From positions 1-42,635 of the forward strand of contig JALHRF010000019.1 in assembly GCA_022841545.1 (NCBI GenBank): 42,635 bases of DNA, written 5' to 3'. The translations under genes and the position numbers were made by a program. Of the stretch, positions 26,583 through 36,205 are shown in pieces. This DNA comes from Bauldia sp. Its GTDB lineage: Bacteria > Pseudomonadota > Alphaproteobacteria > Rhizobiales > Kaistiaceae. Position 1 is the stretch's first letter. Every line of letters starts with the position of its first letter. The notes beneath the pieces were generated by a model. That model was given only the letters and a program-made list of their open reading frames with translations, was not told the origin of the DNA and ran no database searches.

Positions 26583-27955
26583 CCGACACCCAGCGATTTG
26601 AGCTTCCGGTGCAATGCGGAGCGCTCCATGCCCACGAACTCCGCCGTACGCGAGATGTTGCCACCGAAGCGATTCACCTGGGCGCGAAGGTACTCGCGCT
26701 CGAAGATTTCGCGGGCGTCCCGCAGCGGCATTGACATCAGGTGCTCGCCCCCTGCCCTCCCCGGCGTCGTCGGGAGCATTTCCCCGATCTCGGCCGGGAG
26801 CATTTCGGCGGTTATCGTTTCGGCGGCATCGCCCCTGGCGAGGATCAGCAGCCGCTCGACGTTGTTCTTGAGCTGGCGGAGATTTCCGGGCCAGTCATGC
26901 GCCTGCAGGACCGCCAGCGCGTCGTCGGCGATCGCCCGGCGCGGCAGGCCGGTCGACCTGGAAATGAGGTCGATGAAATGGCGCACGGTCTCGGGAATAT
27001 CCTCACGGCGCTCGGCGAGCGCCGGCACGCGGACCGGGACCACGGCGAGCCGATGGAACAGGTCCTCGCGAAAGGTCCCTTCGGCGATCTCGCGTTCGAG
27101 GTCGCGAGCGGTCGAGGACACGATCCGGACATCGACATTGACTCGCGTGACGCCGCCTATCCGTTGGAACGACTGCTCGACCAGAACCCGCAGAATCTTG
27201 TTCTGAGTCTCACGCGGCATGTCACCGACTTCGTCGAGATAGAGCGTGCCGCCGTGCGCCTCCTCGAGCGCCCCGACACGCCGGCCCGCCCCGTTGCTGG
27301 GCTCGGTGCCGAACAGTTCCTCCTCCATCCGTTCAGGCGTGATTGCGGCGGCGTTGAGGACCACGAACGGCCCGGAGGAGCGTTGCGACAGCCGGTGGAT
27401 GGCGCGAGCCACGGCTTCCTTGCCGGAGCCCGACGGCCCCGAGATCATGATCCTGCTATTGGTCGGCGCGACCTTCTCGATCAACTGCCGGAGATGGTTC
27501 ATCGCCGGCGACGTGCCGATCAGCTCGGCCGCTTCGCCGCTCCGCTCCCGGAGATCCTTGATCTCGCGCCGGAGCTTGGAGGCCTCCAGGGCCCGCTCGG
27601 CGACCACCACGAGGCGATCGGCCTTGAACGGCTTTTCGATATAGTCGTATGCGCCGCGCTTGATCGCCGACACCGCGGTCTCGATGTTTCCGTGGCCGGA
27701 AATCATGACGATCGGGAGGTCGGGATTGTCCTCCTTGATGGCGTCAAGGAGGACCAGACCGTCGATCTTGCTGCCCTGTAGCCAGATGTCGAGGAACACG
27801 AGCGACGGCCGACGCTTGGCGATCTCGGCGAGCGCGCCATCGGCATCGGCCGCCGTCCGGGTGCCGTGGCCTTCGTCGGACAGGATGCCGGACACGATCT
27901 CCCGGATGTCGGTCTCGTCATCGACGATGAGGATGTCGGATCCCATGGTCGTCAT
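26579..27955 (-). CDS. ntrX: NtrX response regulator of the NtrYX two-component system
   Basis: A 458-residue regulator linked to nitrogen, redox and envelope control in alphaproteobacteria. The receiver domain has Asp56 (VFLDIWLQGSKIDGLVLL) as phosphate acceptor. The AAA+ domain has Walker A GPSGSGKE (173-180) and Walker B GTLYLDEVGDMP. The GAFTGA loop that contacts sigma-54 is missing: the stretch after ELFGTE reads PSNGAGRRVGALEE. The C-terminus is a Fis-type helix-turn-helix (NISRTAEFVGMERSALHRKL). Loss of GAFTGA is a known trait of NtrX, suggesting action with sigma-70 instead. The ATG overlaps the ntrY stop by one base (TGATG). Confidence 0.95.
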   Translation of the reverse strand: MTTMGSDILIVDDETDIREIVSGILSDEGHGTRTAADADGALAEIAKRRPSLVFLDIWLQGSKIDGLVLLDAIKEDNPDLPIVMISGHGNIETAVSAIKRGAYDYIEKPFKADRLVVVAERALEASKLRREIKDLRERSGEAAELIGTSPAMNHLRQLIEKVAPTNSRIMISGPSGSGKEAVARAIHRLSQRSSGPFVVLNAAAITPERMEEELFGTEPSNGAGRRVGALEEAHGGTLYLDEVGDMPRETQNKILRVLVEQSFQRIGGVTRVNVDVRIVSSTARDLEREIAEGTFREDLFHRLAVVPVRVPALAERREDIPETVRHFIDLISRSTGLPRRAIADDALAVLQAHDWPGNLRQLKNNVERLLILARGDAAETITAEMLPAEIGEMLPTTPGRAGGEHLMSMPLRDAREIFEREYLRAQVNRFGGNISRTAEFVGMERSALHRKLKSLGVG

Positions 27956-30213
27956 CAGTGAGCCACCTCGACCTCGGGCGTGTGTGCAACATTCGTCGCC
28001 GCAAGCACTGCGGGCAACGTGATCCGGATGAGCGCCCCATGGCCGCCACGCTGCACCTCGGGGGAGTCGAGCAGCTCGATGCGGCCGCCATGCTCTTCGA
28101 TGATCTTTGTGACGATGGCGAGACCAAGGCCCGTCCCCTTCTCGCGCGTGGTCATGTAGGGCTCGAGAAGCCTGTGACGGTTCTCCGAGGGAAGACCGAT
28201 ACCGGTGTCGACGACGTCGACGACAATGTTCTCGTCATCGCGACTCGCGGACACCGTGATCTTGGCCCCGGCGCGCTTCTCCATCGGCAATGCGGCGATG
28301 GCCTCGGTCCCGTTCTTCACGATGTTTGTGAAGGCCTGCGAGATCAGGCGGGCGTCAAACCGCCCGAGCAGCGGCTCGTCCGGAATGTCGACCTTGAAGG
28401 CGATATCCGGATGGGCGACCTCCAACAGGAACACCGACTCGCGAATCGACTCGGAGAGGTTCCGGAGTTCGAATGCCGGCTTGGGCATGCGCGCAAACGA
28501 CGAGAACTCGTCGACCATCCGCCCGATGTCCCCGACCTGACGGATGATCGTATCCGTACACTGGTCGAAAATCTCTCGGTCGTCATGGATGACCTTGCCG
28601 AATTTCCGTCGCAGGCGCTCCGCCGACAGCTGGATCGGCGTCAGCGGGTTCTTGATCTCGTGGGCGATGCGGCGGGCGACATCAGCCCAGGCCGAACTCC
28701 GCTGCGCCGCGACAAGGTCGGTGATGTCGTCAAGAGTGATGACGTAGCCGTGGACGCCGTCAGTCGCCCCCTCCGTGGTCACCCGGACGTTGATGGTCCG
28801 CTCCCTCCCGCCGCGGTTGGCCGAGATCTGGTCGCGATGCTCCTGCCGGTCGTCGCTGAGGGCGGCGCCGACGACCGGTGCGAGTTCCGGCAGTACATCG
28901 GCGATGGGGCGGCGCTCGATAGAGCGCTCCCCAAGGCCGAGGAGCCGCAAGGCGGTCCGGTTCGCGATCGTAATGCGTCCGTCACCATCGATTCCGATGA
29001 CGCCAGCGGTCACCCCCGACAGCACGGCCTCGGTGAATCGTCGCCGACTGTCGATCTGCGAGTTCGCCGCGAGCAGTTCCGAGCGCTGGCTCTGAAGCTG
29101 TTCCGTCATATTGTTGAAGGTCTCGCTCAGATCGCCAAGATCGCCTTCCGCCTTCTTGGCGGGCACGCGCACGGCGAGATTGCCCTGCGACACCTGCTTT
29201 GCCGCGTCGATCAGGCGGCGGATCGGCGCGACGAGGCGATTGGCGAAGGCGATGCCGAGCCAGATCGCCGAGAGCAGCACCACGAGCGCCACGCCGAGAT
29301 AGATGATGCCAAACGCAAGCTGAACGCTGACGCGGCTCGCCTCGAGTGCCCGATATTGGTTGACGTTCTCGGCTGTCATCGCCAGGTGGCGAATGACCGT
29401 CGCCGGAATCGGCCTCAAGGCATAGACGAGCACATCGTCATACCCGTCGAGGACCGCAATGCCACCGATCATGTTGGTCGACCCCGGCGCGATCAGCGAC
29501 GGCCGGCCGGGCTCGATCTTCGCCTGCTGGATCGCCGAAGGCGGCGGCGGCGGGAAGTTCGCCTGCGAGCCGGGCACGGCTTCGGCGACGATCGAGCCGT
29601 CACTCTTGACCAGGAAGACGCCGGGAAGGCCGTGTCCACGCGCCACCTCGGCGAGGAAGCCCTGGAATCGATCGGGACTCTCCACGAGCAGGTCGCGCGC
29701 CTGTTCGAGTTCCTGCTCCAGGCCCGTGATCTCGCTATCGAGGGACTGGGCCTGGGCATCGACGAGGGCCGTCGCGATATTGGCCGAATTCTCCACGATC
29801 GCCTTGGTGTTGGTCGAGAACCAGTTGTCGAGGCCGCGGTCGAGAGTGACGCTTGCCACGACCGCGACCAGAATCGCAGGGGTCGCGGCAACGATGCTGA
29901 ACAGCGCCACGATCCGGATATGGAGGCGCGCAGCCGCTCGGCCGCGTCGCCGCGCAAGCACGAGGGAAGAGATCTCCCATCCGATGACCAACACAAGAAC
30001 CGCGGCAAGGGCGCCGTTCAGGATCAGCACCGTGAGCACCACCGCCTCGGTCGGCGCGATCGGCGTCAGGCCCATGAGGATGAAGAACGTCCCCACGGCG
30101 ACGCCCATGGCGGAGACCACCGCGACGTAGCCGACGGTCCGAACCACGCGCGAAAATTCGAAGGCCCGCCGGCTTATCGGGGGATTGAGCAGCGTCGGCG
30201 TGTCGACAGTCAT
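27955..30213 (-). CDS. ntrY: NtrY membrane sensor histidine kinase
   Basis: A 752-residue kinase. Membrane helices lie near residues 28-50, 57-80, 100-123 and 299-322, with a periplasmic sensor region of about 175 residues between the last two. A HAMP domain (about 323-376), a PAS domain (395-500), the phospho-acceptor His518 in [20 protein letters not shown] and a HATPase domain with VDTGIGLPSENRHRLLEPYM and GTGLGLAIV follow. It phosphorylates NtrX, encoded directly downstream with a one-base overlap. GGAGACAGG precedes the ATG. Confidence 0.95.
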   Translation of the reverse strand: MTVDTPTLLNPPISRRAFEFSRVVRTVGYVAVVSAMGVAVGTFFILMGLTPIAPTEAVVLTVLILNGALAAVLVLVIGWEISSLVLARRRGRAAARLHIRIVALFSIVAATPAILVAVVASVTLDRGLDNWFSTNTKAIVENSANIATALVDAQAQSLDSEITGLEQELEQARDLLVESPDRFQGFLAEVARGHGLPGVFLVKSDGSIVAEAVPGSQANFPPPPPSAIQQAKIEPGRPSLIAPGSTNMIGGIAVLDGYDDVLVYALRPIPATVIRHLAMTAENVNQYRALEASRVSVQLAFGIIYLGVALVVLLSAIWLGIAFANRLVAPIRRLIDAAKQVSQGNLAVRVPAKKAEGDLGDLSETFNNMTEQLQSQRSELLAANSQIDSRRRFTEAVLSGVTAGVIGIDGDGRITIANRTALRLLGLGERSIERRPIADVLPELAPVVGAALSDDRQEHRDQISANRGGRERTINVRVTTEGATDGVHGYVITLDDITDLVAAQRSSAWADVARRIAHEIKNPLTPIQLSAERLRRKFGKVIHDDREIFDQCTDTIIRQVGDIGRMVDEFSSFARMPKPAFELRNLSESIRESVFLLEVAHPDIAFKVDIPDEPLLGRFDARLISQAFTNIVKNGTEAIAALPMEKRAGAKITVSASRDDENIVVDVVDTGIGLPSENRHRLLEPYMTTREKGTGLGLAIVTKIIEEHGGRIELLDSPEVQRGGHGALIRITLPAVLAATNVAHTPEVEVAH

Positions 30214-30294
30214 CCTGTCTCCGGGCGAAGAGCCGACACGAACCGCCGGCGCCGTGATTACGGCCTAGACCGTCCGGCGGAATTGCAACAACAA

Positions 30295-30312
30295 TGTGGC
30301 CAAAGCGCCACA
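30295..30312 (-). terminator. Terminator-like hairpin between ntrC and ntrY
   Basis: TGTGGC and GCCACA form a six-pair stem about 14 bases after the ntrC stop, followed on the minus strand by the T-rich run TTGTTGTTGCAATT. It may terminate or attenuate ntrBC transcripts before ntrYX. The stem is short and the T-run is broken, so partial read-through is likely. Confidence 0.4.
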
Positions 30313-30326
30313 GAATTGACTTGGAG

Positions 30327-31769
30327 CTACCTGCTTCCCCGAATGACCTGGATATCGAGGTCCCGAATCTTCTTCCGAAGAGTGTTCCGGTTCACGCCAA
30401 GCAGTTCTGCAGCCTTGATCTGGTTGCCGCGCGTCGAAGCAAGCGCCGCGCTGATCAGCGGGCTCTCCACCTCCCTCAGGATACGGTGATAGAGGCCGGG
30501 CGGCGGCAGGCCGTCGCCGTAGCTTTGGAAATAGTCGGAGAGGTGTCGCTCGACCGATCCGGACAGCGAGTCGGCCCCCTCTCCATCCCCGCCCAGGACC
30601 GAGATTGCCGGCTGGTCGAGTTCGCCCTCGATGACCGCGTCGGTAATGGTCTCCTGGGGGTAGAGGGCGGCTAGCCGCCGGATCAGGTTCTCGAGTTCGC
30701 GCACGTTGCCCGGCCACCGGTAGCGCTTGAGACGCTCCATTGCCGCCGTCTCGATGCTCTTCGACGGGAGGCCTTCCTTCTCGACCAGCGTGAAGAAGTG
30801 GCGAATCAGATCGGGCACGTCTTCACTGCGTTCCCGAAGCGGCGGCAGGCGGATCGGCACGACATTGAGCCGGAAGAACAGGTCCTCGCGGAACAGGCCC
30901 TGGTTGATCAGGATGCGCAGGTCCTTGTTGGTGGCGGCGATGATCCGGACGTTGGTCTTGATCGCCGTCCGGCCGCCGACGGTCGTGTACTCGCCCTGCT
31001 GGAGGACGCGAAGCAGCCGGGTCTGGGCCTCCATCGGCATGTCGCCGATCTCGTCGAGGAACAGCGTTCCGCCCTCGGCCTGCTCGAAGCGGCCGGCGCT
31101 CCGCGCCTGCGCGCCGGTGAAGGCGCCCTTCTCATGGCCGAACAGCTCGGCCTCGATCAGGTCGCGCGGGATCGCCGCCATGTTGACCGCGACGAATGGC
31201 CCGTTCCGCCGCTTGCCGTAGTCGTGCAACGCCCGGGCGACCAGTTCCTTGCCGGTTCCCGACTCGCCCGCGATCATCACGGTGAGGTCGGTCTGCATCA
31301 GCCGCGCAAGCACGCGGTAGATGTCCTGCATCGCCGGCGACCGCCCTACCAGCGGGATGTTGTCGCCCGGCTCGTCAGCCCGCGCCTCGGGTCGCCGGTT
31401 CCGCGGCTCGGACAGGGCGCGGCCGACGATCGCGGTCAGCTCCTTGAGATCGAACGGCTTCGGCAGGTACTCGTAGGCGCCGCGCTCTGAGGCGCGGATC
31501 GCGGTCATGAACGTATTCTGGGCGCTCATCACCACAACGGGAAGGTCCGGCCGCATGCGCTTGATGCGCGGCAGGAGGTCGAAGGCGTTCTCGTCCGGCA
31601 TCACCACGTCGGTGATGACGAGGTCCCCCTCGCCCTCGCTGATCCAGCGCCACAGCGTGGCGGCGTTGGACGTCGAGCGCACGGCATAGCCCGCCCTCGA
31701 CAGCGCCTGGTTGAGCACGGTTCGGATTGCGGCGTCGTCGTCGGCGACGAGGATATTGCCGAGCGGCAT
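30327..31769 (-). CDS. ntrC: Nitrogen regulation response regulator NtrC
   Basis: A 480-residue sigma-54 activator that switches on nitrogen-scavenging genes. The receiver domain has Asp54 ([18 protein letters not shown]). The AAA+ domain has Walker A GESGTGKE (168-175), an intact sigma-54 loop KGAFTGAQ (214-221), and Walker [13 protein letters not shown]. The Fis-type DNA-binding helix pair is [20 protein letters not shown] at the C-terminus. It begins one base after the ntrB stop codon. The intact GAFTGA contrasts with its neighbour NtrX. Confidence 0.97.
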   Translation of the reverse strand: MPLGNILVADDDAAIRTVLNQALSRAGYAVRSTSNAATLWRWISEGEGDLVITDVVMPDENAFDLLPRIKRMRPDLPVVVMSAQNTFMTAIRASERGAYEYLPKPFDLKELTAIVGRALSEPRNRRPEARADEPGDNIPLVGRSPAMQDIYRVLARLMQTDLTVMIAGESGTGKELVARALHDYGKRRNGPFVAVNMAAIPRDLIEAELFGHEKGAFTGAQARSAGRFEQAEGGTLFLDEIGDMPMEAQTRLLRVLQQGEYTTVGGRTAIKTNVRIIAATNKDLRILINQGLFREDLFFRLNVVPIRLPPLRERSEDVPDLIRHFFTLVEKEGLPSKSIETAAMERLKRYRWPGNVRELENLIRRLAALYPQETITDAVIEGELDQPAISVLGGDGEGADSLSGSVERHLSDYFQSYGDGLPPPGLYHRILREVESPLISAALASTRGNQIKAAELLGVNRNTLRKKIRDLDIQVIRGSR

Positions 31770-31770
31770 G

Positions 31771-32904
31771 TCACATGGCCTTTGCTGATGTGGCCGGCCC
31801 CGGATAGGCCGGAAGGAGGACGCGGAAGACCGTGCGTCGCGGCTGCGATTCGCACTCGATCACCCCCCCATGATCGCCAATGATCTTCGCCACCAGAGCG
31901 AGGCCGAGCCCCGTGCCATTCGCCTTGGTGGTGACAAACGGGTCGAAGAGGTGCGGGATCATGTCCGACGGCACCCCCGGTCCATTGTCCCGGACGCAGA
32001 ATTCGAGCGGCAGCGACACCTTGGCGGAGCTGCCGCCGACGGACAGGCGCACACCGGGACGAAAGGCCGTGGTGAGCATGATCTCGCCGTCGGGCGCATC
32101 GCCGATCGATTCGGCGGCATTCTTGATCAGGTTGAGGAATACCTGCACGAGCTGGTCGCGATTGGCGTAGACCGGCGGCAGCGACGGGTCGTACTCGTCG
32201 AGGATCGGGATCGAGCGGGCGAAGCCATTCAGTGCGAGGCGCCGGCAGTGGTCGAGAACGACGTGGATGTTCACCGGCTCGCGCTCGATCGGGCGCTCGT
32301 CCGAGAAGACCTCCATCCGGTCGACGAGCTTCACGATGCGATCGGCCTCGTCGCAGATTAGCCGCGTCAGTGTCCGGTCCGCGTCGCCGACCGATGACTC
32401 GAGCAATTGCGCAGCGCCGCGAATGCCGGACAGCGGGTTCTTGATCTCATGCGCGAGCATCGCAGCCAAACCGGTCACCGTCCGCGCCGCACCGCGATGC
32501 GTGAGCTGACGGTCGATCTTGTCGGCAATCGTGCGTTCCTGGAGCACCACGACGACGTTCTCGTCGCCCTCGACCACCGGTGAGACATAGATGTCGACCA
32601 TCCGCTCCCCCCCGTTCCGGGGCGTCCCAAGGTCGACCCGGTATTCGTTTACCGGTCCCCCCCTGCCCCGCACCTGCTCGATCAGCGAAAGAAGCGGGCT
32701 GCCGAAGGGGACGAAATACTCAAGCGGGTGTCGGCGGAGAACGTTGACCGAGGCCTGGAAGAACGCCTGGGCGGCCATGTTGGCTTCGTCGATCACGCCG
32801 TCGCCGCGAACGAGGATCACCGGATGCGGAAGGGCGTCGAGCACGGCCGCCGAGCCCCTGTCGGCCGACTTCTCGCGGAGCTGCCTGACCGCGCCGAAAC
32901 TCAT
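31771..32904 (-). CDS. ntrB: Nitrogen regulation sensor kinase NtrB
   Basis: A 377-residue cytoplasmic kinase/phosphatase that acts on NtrC under control of PII proteins. It has no membrane segment. An N-terminal PAS domain (residues about 18-130, [20 protein letters not shown]) precedes the H-box with His152 ([20 protein letters not shown]) and a catalytic domain with [18 protein letters not shown] and [18 protein letters not shown]. The ATG overlaps the dusB stop as ATGA, and GGAGG is five bases upstream. The open frame extends further upstream, but that part is a shadow of dusB. Confidence 0.97.
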   Translation of the reverse strand: MSFGAVRQLREKSADRGSAAVLDALPHPVILVRGDGVIDEANMAAQAFFQASVNVLRRHPLEYFVPFGSPLLSLIEQVRGRGGPVNEYRVDLGTPRNGGERMVDIYVSPVVEGDENVVVVLQERTIADKIDRQLTHRGAARTVTGLAAMLAHEIKNPLSGIRGAAQLLESSVGDADRTLTRLICDEADRIVKLVDRMEVFSDERPIEREPVNIHVVLDHCRRLALNGFARSIPILDEYDPSLPPVYANRDQLVQVFLNLIKNAAESIGDAPDGEIMLTTAFRPGVRLSVGGSSAKVSLPLEFCVRDNGPGVPSDMIPHLFDPFVTTKANGTGLGLALVAKIIGDHGGVIECESQPRRTVFRVLLPAYPGPATSAKAM

Positions 32905-33917
32905 GCCGCCCTCCGCAACGAGTTGCCGGAGACGGCCGGGGCGATCAGGCGCAGCACCTCGCGGGGCTGCAGTTCGGTCAGGATCGCCTGGCGAAGCGAC
33001 AACGGTGCGCCGGCGCCCTCGAGGTACCATCCAAGGTGCTTCCGCGCCGCCCTGAGCCCCACGGCGATGCCATAGTGGGACAACATCGCCTCGTAGTGGC
33101 CGCAAACGAGCGCGGTGAGCGCATCACCGGACGGCGGAGGCGGCGCCGAGCCGGTTGCCGCAAACACCGCGAGGGCGCCGGGAAACCAGGGCCGTCCGTA
33201 GGCGCCCCGACCGATCATCAATCCGTCGGCGCCGGACAGGCGCAGCATCTCCGCCGCGTCCCCGATGTCGGTGAGGTCGCCGTTGGCTATGACCGGGATC
33301 GATACCGCCTCCTTGACGGCGCGGATCGCAGTCCAATCGGCAGCGCCGGTATAGAACTGGCAGCGTGTGCGGCCGTGGACGGTGACCATCCGGACCCCTG
33401 CGGCCTCGGCGCAGCGTGCCAGCTCCGGTGCGTTGATCGTGCCGTCATCCCAGCCGAGACGCATTTTCAGCGTCACCGGCAGGCGCGTCGCGCCGACGGT
33501 CGCCTCGATCAACGTCAGTGCGTGATCAGGATCACGCATCAGCGCCGACCCCGAATAGCCGCCCGTGACCTTCTTGGCCGGACATCCCATGTTGATATCG
33601 ATGATGTCGGCGCCTGCATCCGCGGCAGCCCTGGCCCCCTCGGCCATCCAGTGGGCCTCCCGACCGGCCAGTTGCACGACATGGAGGCCGTCGCCAGCCC
33701 GCTCCGCCCGGAGCAGCGCCTCGGCGTCCCCGACCGCCAGCTTGTCTCCGGCGGTCATTTCCGACACAACCAGCCCAGCGCCATAGGCGCGCGCCAACGC
33801 GCGGAACGGCCGGTCCGAAATCCCGGACATCGGTGCGAGCAGCACCCGGTTCGGGATTGTCGCCGGTCCGATTGCCATTGGCTCGGCCAGGCGGCGTATC
33901 GCGTCGAGATTTTGCAT
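32901..33917 (-). CDS. dusB: tRNA-dihydrouridine synthase DusB
   Basis: A 338-residue FMN enzyme that reduces uridines in tRNA. The TIM-barrel motifs are [20 protein letters not shown], the substrate-channel Cys in [59 protein letters not shown] and [16 protein letters not shown]. It is the first gene of the dusB-ntrBC operon, an arrangement (formerly nifR3-ntrBC) that is typical of rhizobia and relatives. AAGG lies three bases before the ATG. An inverted repeat and candidate promoter lie in the divergent gap to ispDF. Confidence 0.96.
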   Translation of the reverse strand: MQNLDAIRRLAEPMAIGPATIPNRVLLAPMSGISDRPFRALARAYGAGLVVSEMTAGDKLAVGDAEALLRAERAGDGLHVVQLAGREAHWMAEGARAAADAGADIIDINMGCPAKKVTGGYSGSALMRDPDHALTLIEATVGATRLPVTLKMRLGWDDGTINAPELARCAEAAGVRMVTVHGRTRCQFYTGAADWTAIRAVKEAVSIPVIANGDLTDIGDAAEMLRLSGADGLMIGRGAYGRPWFPGALAVFAATGSAPPPPSGDALTALVCGHYEAMLSHYGIAVGLRAARKHLGWYLEGAGAPLSLRQAILTELQPREVLRLIAPAVSGNSLRRAA

Positions 33918-33946
33918 AATCCTTAGGCAGGTTGTCGATTGCTTAC

Positions 33947-33974
33947 ATGTTAGTCACAACAGGGAAAACTGCAA
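33947..33974 (-). promoter_or_regulatory. Candidate promoter of the dusB-ntrBC operon
   Basis: On the minus strand TTGCAG (33969-33974) and TAACAT (33947-33952) are 16 bases apart, placing the start about 25 bases before the dusB ATG. Both boxes are weak matches to the sigma-70 consensus. The -35 region lies on the edge of the inverted repeat at 33970-33994. Confidence 0.35.
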
Positions 33975-33994
33975 GCGCAATGTGTTGCGTTGCA
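33970..33994. promoter_or_regulatory. 10-bp inverted repeat in the dusB/ispDF divergent region (candidate operator)
   Basis: TGCAAGCGCAA (33970-33980) and TTGCGTTGCA (33985-33994) are inverted arms separated by TGTG. They match at ten positions with one extra G in the left arm. The repeat overlaps the likely -35 of dusB-ntrBC and lies about 55 bases before the ispDF start. It could be a regulator site, perhaps for NtrC autoregulation, but it does not clearly fit the usual NtrC consensus. Confidence 0.45.
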
Positions 33995-34048
33995 GCGTGA
34001 GCGTAACATGCGACGGCACGAACCAGGAAAAGGCAGAGGAAGCAGCTC

Positions 34049-35239
34049 ATGTTGGAGACCGTAGCCCTCATCGTGGCCGGTGGCCGTGGCCTCAGGGCCG
34101 GCGGCGATGCTCCCAAGCAATATCAGCGCATTGGAGGAGTACCGATGCTTCGGAGGACGATCGATTCGTTCCTCCGCCACGCCGCGATCGACAAGGTTGT
34201 CGTGGCGATCGCCGTCGGAGACGCACGGTACGACGATATTGCGCCGCAAAATGAGGCTCGGTTACTTCCCGCTGTTCGCGGTGGGGAACTCCGCCAGGAT
34301 TCGGTTCGAGCGGGCCTGCAGGCGCTCGCTAGCCGGAATCCGCAGCGCGTTTTGATCCATGACGCGGCCCGACCGTTTGCCACGGCCGGTGTCATCGATC
34401 GCGTCCTGTCGGCGCTCGATCACGCCGACGCCGTGATTCCCGCCCTTCCCGTAGCCGCCACCTTGAAGATCGTCGATGCCAGCCGGATCATCACCGCGAC
34501 GATCCCTCGCGATGGCGTTCAGGCGGCCGAAACGCCACAGGGCTTCCGGTTTTCCACAATTCTCGCGGCACACGAGGCAGCCGCCGGGGTCGGCACGACC
34601 TTCACCGACGACGCCGCCATCGCCGAGTGGGCCGGCATCCCCGTCGAGGTCGTCCCCGGCGATGCCGGCAACATCAAGCTCACGTCCGCCGAGGACATCG
34701 CCGCGGCCGACCGACGTCTGGCGGGCGACGCGGCCTTCGCTCTTGGCGACATACGGGTGGGTACGGGATACGACGTGCACGCCTTCGGGCCCGGAAACGT
34801 GGTCATGCTCGGCGGAGTCGCCATTTCCCACACCCGCGGCGTCATCGGTCATTCCGACGGCGACGTCGCGCTCCATGCGCTCACCGATGCCGTGCTCGGG
34901 GCGATCGCCGATGGCGACATCGGAGTGCACTTTCCGCCGAGCGACCCGCAATGGAAGGGCGCATCCTCCGACCGGTTCCTGCGTTTCGCCGCCGATCGCG
35001 TAGCGGCCCGCGGGGGCCGCATCGCGCATCTCGATGTCGCCATCGTCACCGAGGGGCCGCGCATCGCCGAGCATCGGCATGCCATCCGGTCCCGCATCGC
35101 CGCGATCTGCGGCATCTCGCCGGATCGGGTAGGCGTCAAGGCTACGACCAACGAGAACCTCGGCTTCATCGGCCGGGGCGAAGGCCTTGCCGCCTATGCC
35201 ACCGCGACGATCCGGCTCCCGTTCGGATCCGACCCATGA
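34049..35239 (+). CDS. ispDF: Bifunctional IspD/IspF enzyme of the MEP isoprenoid pathway
   Basis: A 396-residue fusion of two non-consecutive MEP-pathway enzymes. Residues 1 to about 225 are MEP cytidylyltransferase (IspD): VAGGRGLRAGGDAPKQYQRI, the VLIHDAARPF motif and QAAETPQGFRF. Residues about 233-396 are the zinc-dependent MEcPP synthase (IspF): RVGTGYDVHAFGPG with Asp and His ligands, GVIGHSDGDVALHALTDAVL, HFPPSDPQWKGASS and KATTNENLGFIGRGEG. The fusion is common in alphaproteobacteria. AGGA lies upstream of the ATG. Its stop overlaps the next start as ATGA, so it is translationally coupled to cinA. Confidence 0.97.
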   Translation: MLETVALIVAGGRGLRAGGDAPKQYQRIGGVPMLRRTIDSFLRHAAIDKVVVAIAVGDARYDDIAPQNEARLLPAVRGGELRQDSVRAGLQALASRNPQRVLIHDAARPFATAGVIDRVLSALDHADAVIPALPVAATLKIVDASRIITATIPRDGVQAAETPQGFRFSTILAAHEAAAGVGTTFTDDAAIAEWAGIPVEVVPGDAGNIKLTSAEDIAAADRRLAGDAAFALGDIRVGTGYDVHAFGPGNVVMLGGVAISHTRGVIGHSDGDVALHALTDAVLGAIADGDIGVHFPPSDPQWKGASSDRFLRFAADRVAARGGRIAHLDVAIVTEGPRIAEHRHAIRSRIAAICGISPDRVGVKATTNENLGFIGRGEGLAAYATATIRLPFGSDP

Positions 35240-35748
35240 CCGACCTCGGGCCCGTCCTCCCGCTCGCCCGGGCAGTCGTCGTGGATTGCACCGCGCGAGG
35301 CCTCAAGATTGCGACGGCAGAGTCGTGCACCGGCGGCCTGATCGCCGGGGTCCTCACCGAGATCGCCGGATCCTCGGCGGTGGTCGAGCGGGGCTTCGTC
35401 ACTTACTCCGACGAGGCCAAGACCGGCATGCTCGGCGTGCCGAAGGAACTCGTCGCGGCCCACGGCGCGGTAAGCGAGGTCGTTGCGATTGCGATGGCCG
35501 AAGGGGCGATCGCGCATTCGCTGGCGGACCTCTCGGTCGCCGTGACCGGCATCGCCGGGCCGGGCGGGGGCTCGGCGGAAAAGCCGGTCGGCCTCGTCCA
35601 TTTCGCCGTTGCCGTCCGCGGCGGCGCGACGATCCATGCCGTTCGCCGGTTCGGTGACATCGGACGGAGCGAAGTGCGGCTCGCTACCATCGAACTCGCC
35701 CTGACGATGCTGCGCGACCTGGCGCGCCTTCAGGCGGCCGCTCCGTAG
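35236..35748 (+). CDS. pncC: CinA-family nicotinamide-nucleotide amidohydrolase (PncC type)
   Basis: A 170-residue stand-alone CinA C-terminal domain, which deamidates nicotinamide mononucleotide to nicotinate mononucleotide in the pyridine nucleotide cycle. Typical segments are IATAESCTGGLIAGVLTEIA (catalytic Ser), GFVTYSDEAKTGMLGV, HGAVSEVVAIAMAEGA and AVTGIAGPGGGSAEKPVGLV. The N-terminal CinA domain is absent, as usual in this class. The ATG overlaps the ispDF stop. Its 3' end overlaps the convergent COQ10-type gene by 19 bases. Confidence 0.94.
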   Translation: MTDLGPVLPLARAVVVDCTARGLKIATAESCTGGLIAGVLTEIAGSSAVVERGFVTYSDEAKTGMLGVPKELVAAHGAVSEVVAIAMAEGAIAHSLADLSVAVTGIAGPGGGSAEKPVGLVHFAVAVRGGATIHAVRRFGDIGRSEVRLATIELALTMLRDLARLQAAAP

Positions 35749-36185
35749 ACTTCGTCCGCCCGTTTCTCGAACGCATCGGTGAACTTCCGGAAGGCCCGGT
35801 CGAACACCGCGCCCATCACCAGCCCGAGCGTCGCCGAACGGAACGCGTAGTCGATGGTGAAATGGACGATGCAGTCACCGCGCCCGTGAGGTTCGAAGCG
35901 CCAGTCGTTCTCGAGGTAACTGAACGGCCCGTCCAGGTACTCCGCCCGTATCGACAGCGCCGGGCGATCCACAAGCACCTTGGTGGTGAACGACTCGCGG
36001 ATGAATTTGTAGGCCACCGTCATCGTCGCGACGAGGACCTCGCGGTCGCCGTCCTTGCGACGCGAATGCACGACGAGGCTCTCGCAGAGCGGCAGGAACT
36101 GCGGATATCTTTCGACGTCGGCGACGAGGTCGAACATGTCCGTCGCGCTATGTGCAACCCGGCGCGTCGTGGTGAATTGCGGCAT
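35730..36185 (-). CDS. COQ10-type ubiquinone-binding protein (START-like/polyketide cyclase fold)
   Basis: A 151-residue protein of the RatA/Coq10 family. The pattern MPQFTTTRRVAHSATDMFDL, DVERYPQFLPLCESLVVHSR, LDGPFSYLENDWRFEPH and VHFTIDYAFRSATLGLVMG followed by AVFDRAFRKFTDAFEKRA is the standard family text. In eukaryotes Coq10 carries coenzyme Q for respiration, and the alphaproteobacterial members are its closest relatives. It lies 20 bases after lipA on the same strand, a pairing typical of this class. The start at 36185 lacks a clear ribosome-binding site, so translation may depend on lipA. Confidence 0.92.
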   Translation of the reverse strand: MPQFTTTRRVAHSATDMFDLVADVERYPQFLPLCESLVVHSRRKDGDREVLVATMTVAYKFIRESFTTKVLVDRPALSIRAEYLDGPFSYLENDWRFEPHGRGDCIVHFTIDYAFRSATLGLVMGAVFDRAFRKFTDAFEKRADEVYGAAA

Positions 36186-36205
36186 CGGGGAGATCGGCCG
36201 CGGCT

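Noticed and set aside
30280-30312. A possible sigma-54 promoter (TGGCC...TTGCA) ahead of ntrY
   Set aside because: The GG and GC elements are 13 bases apart instead of the required 10, so it does not fit the -24/-12 pattern.
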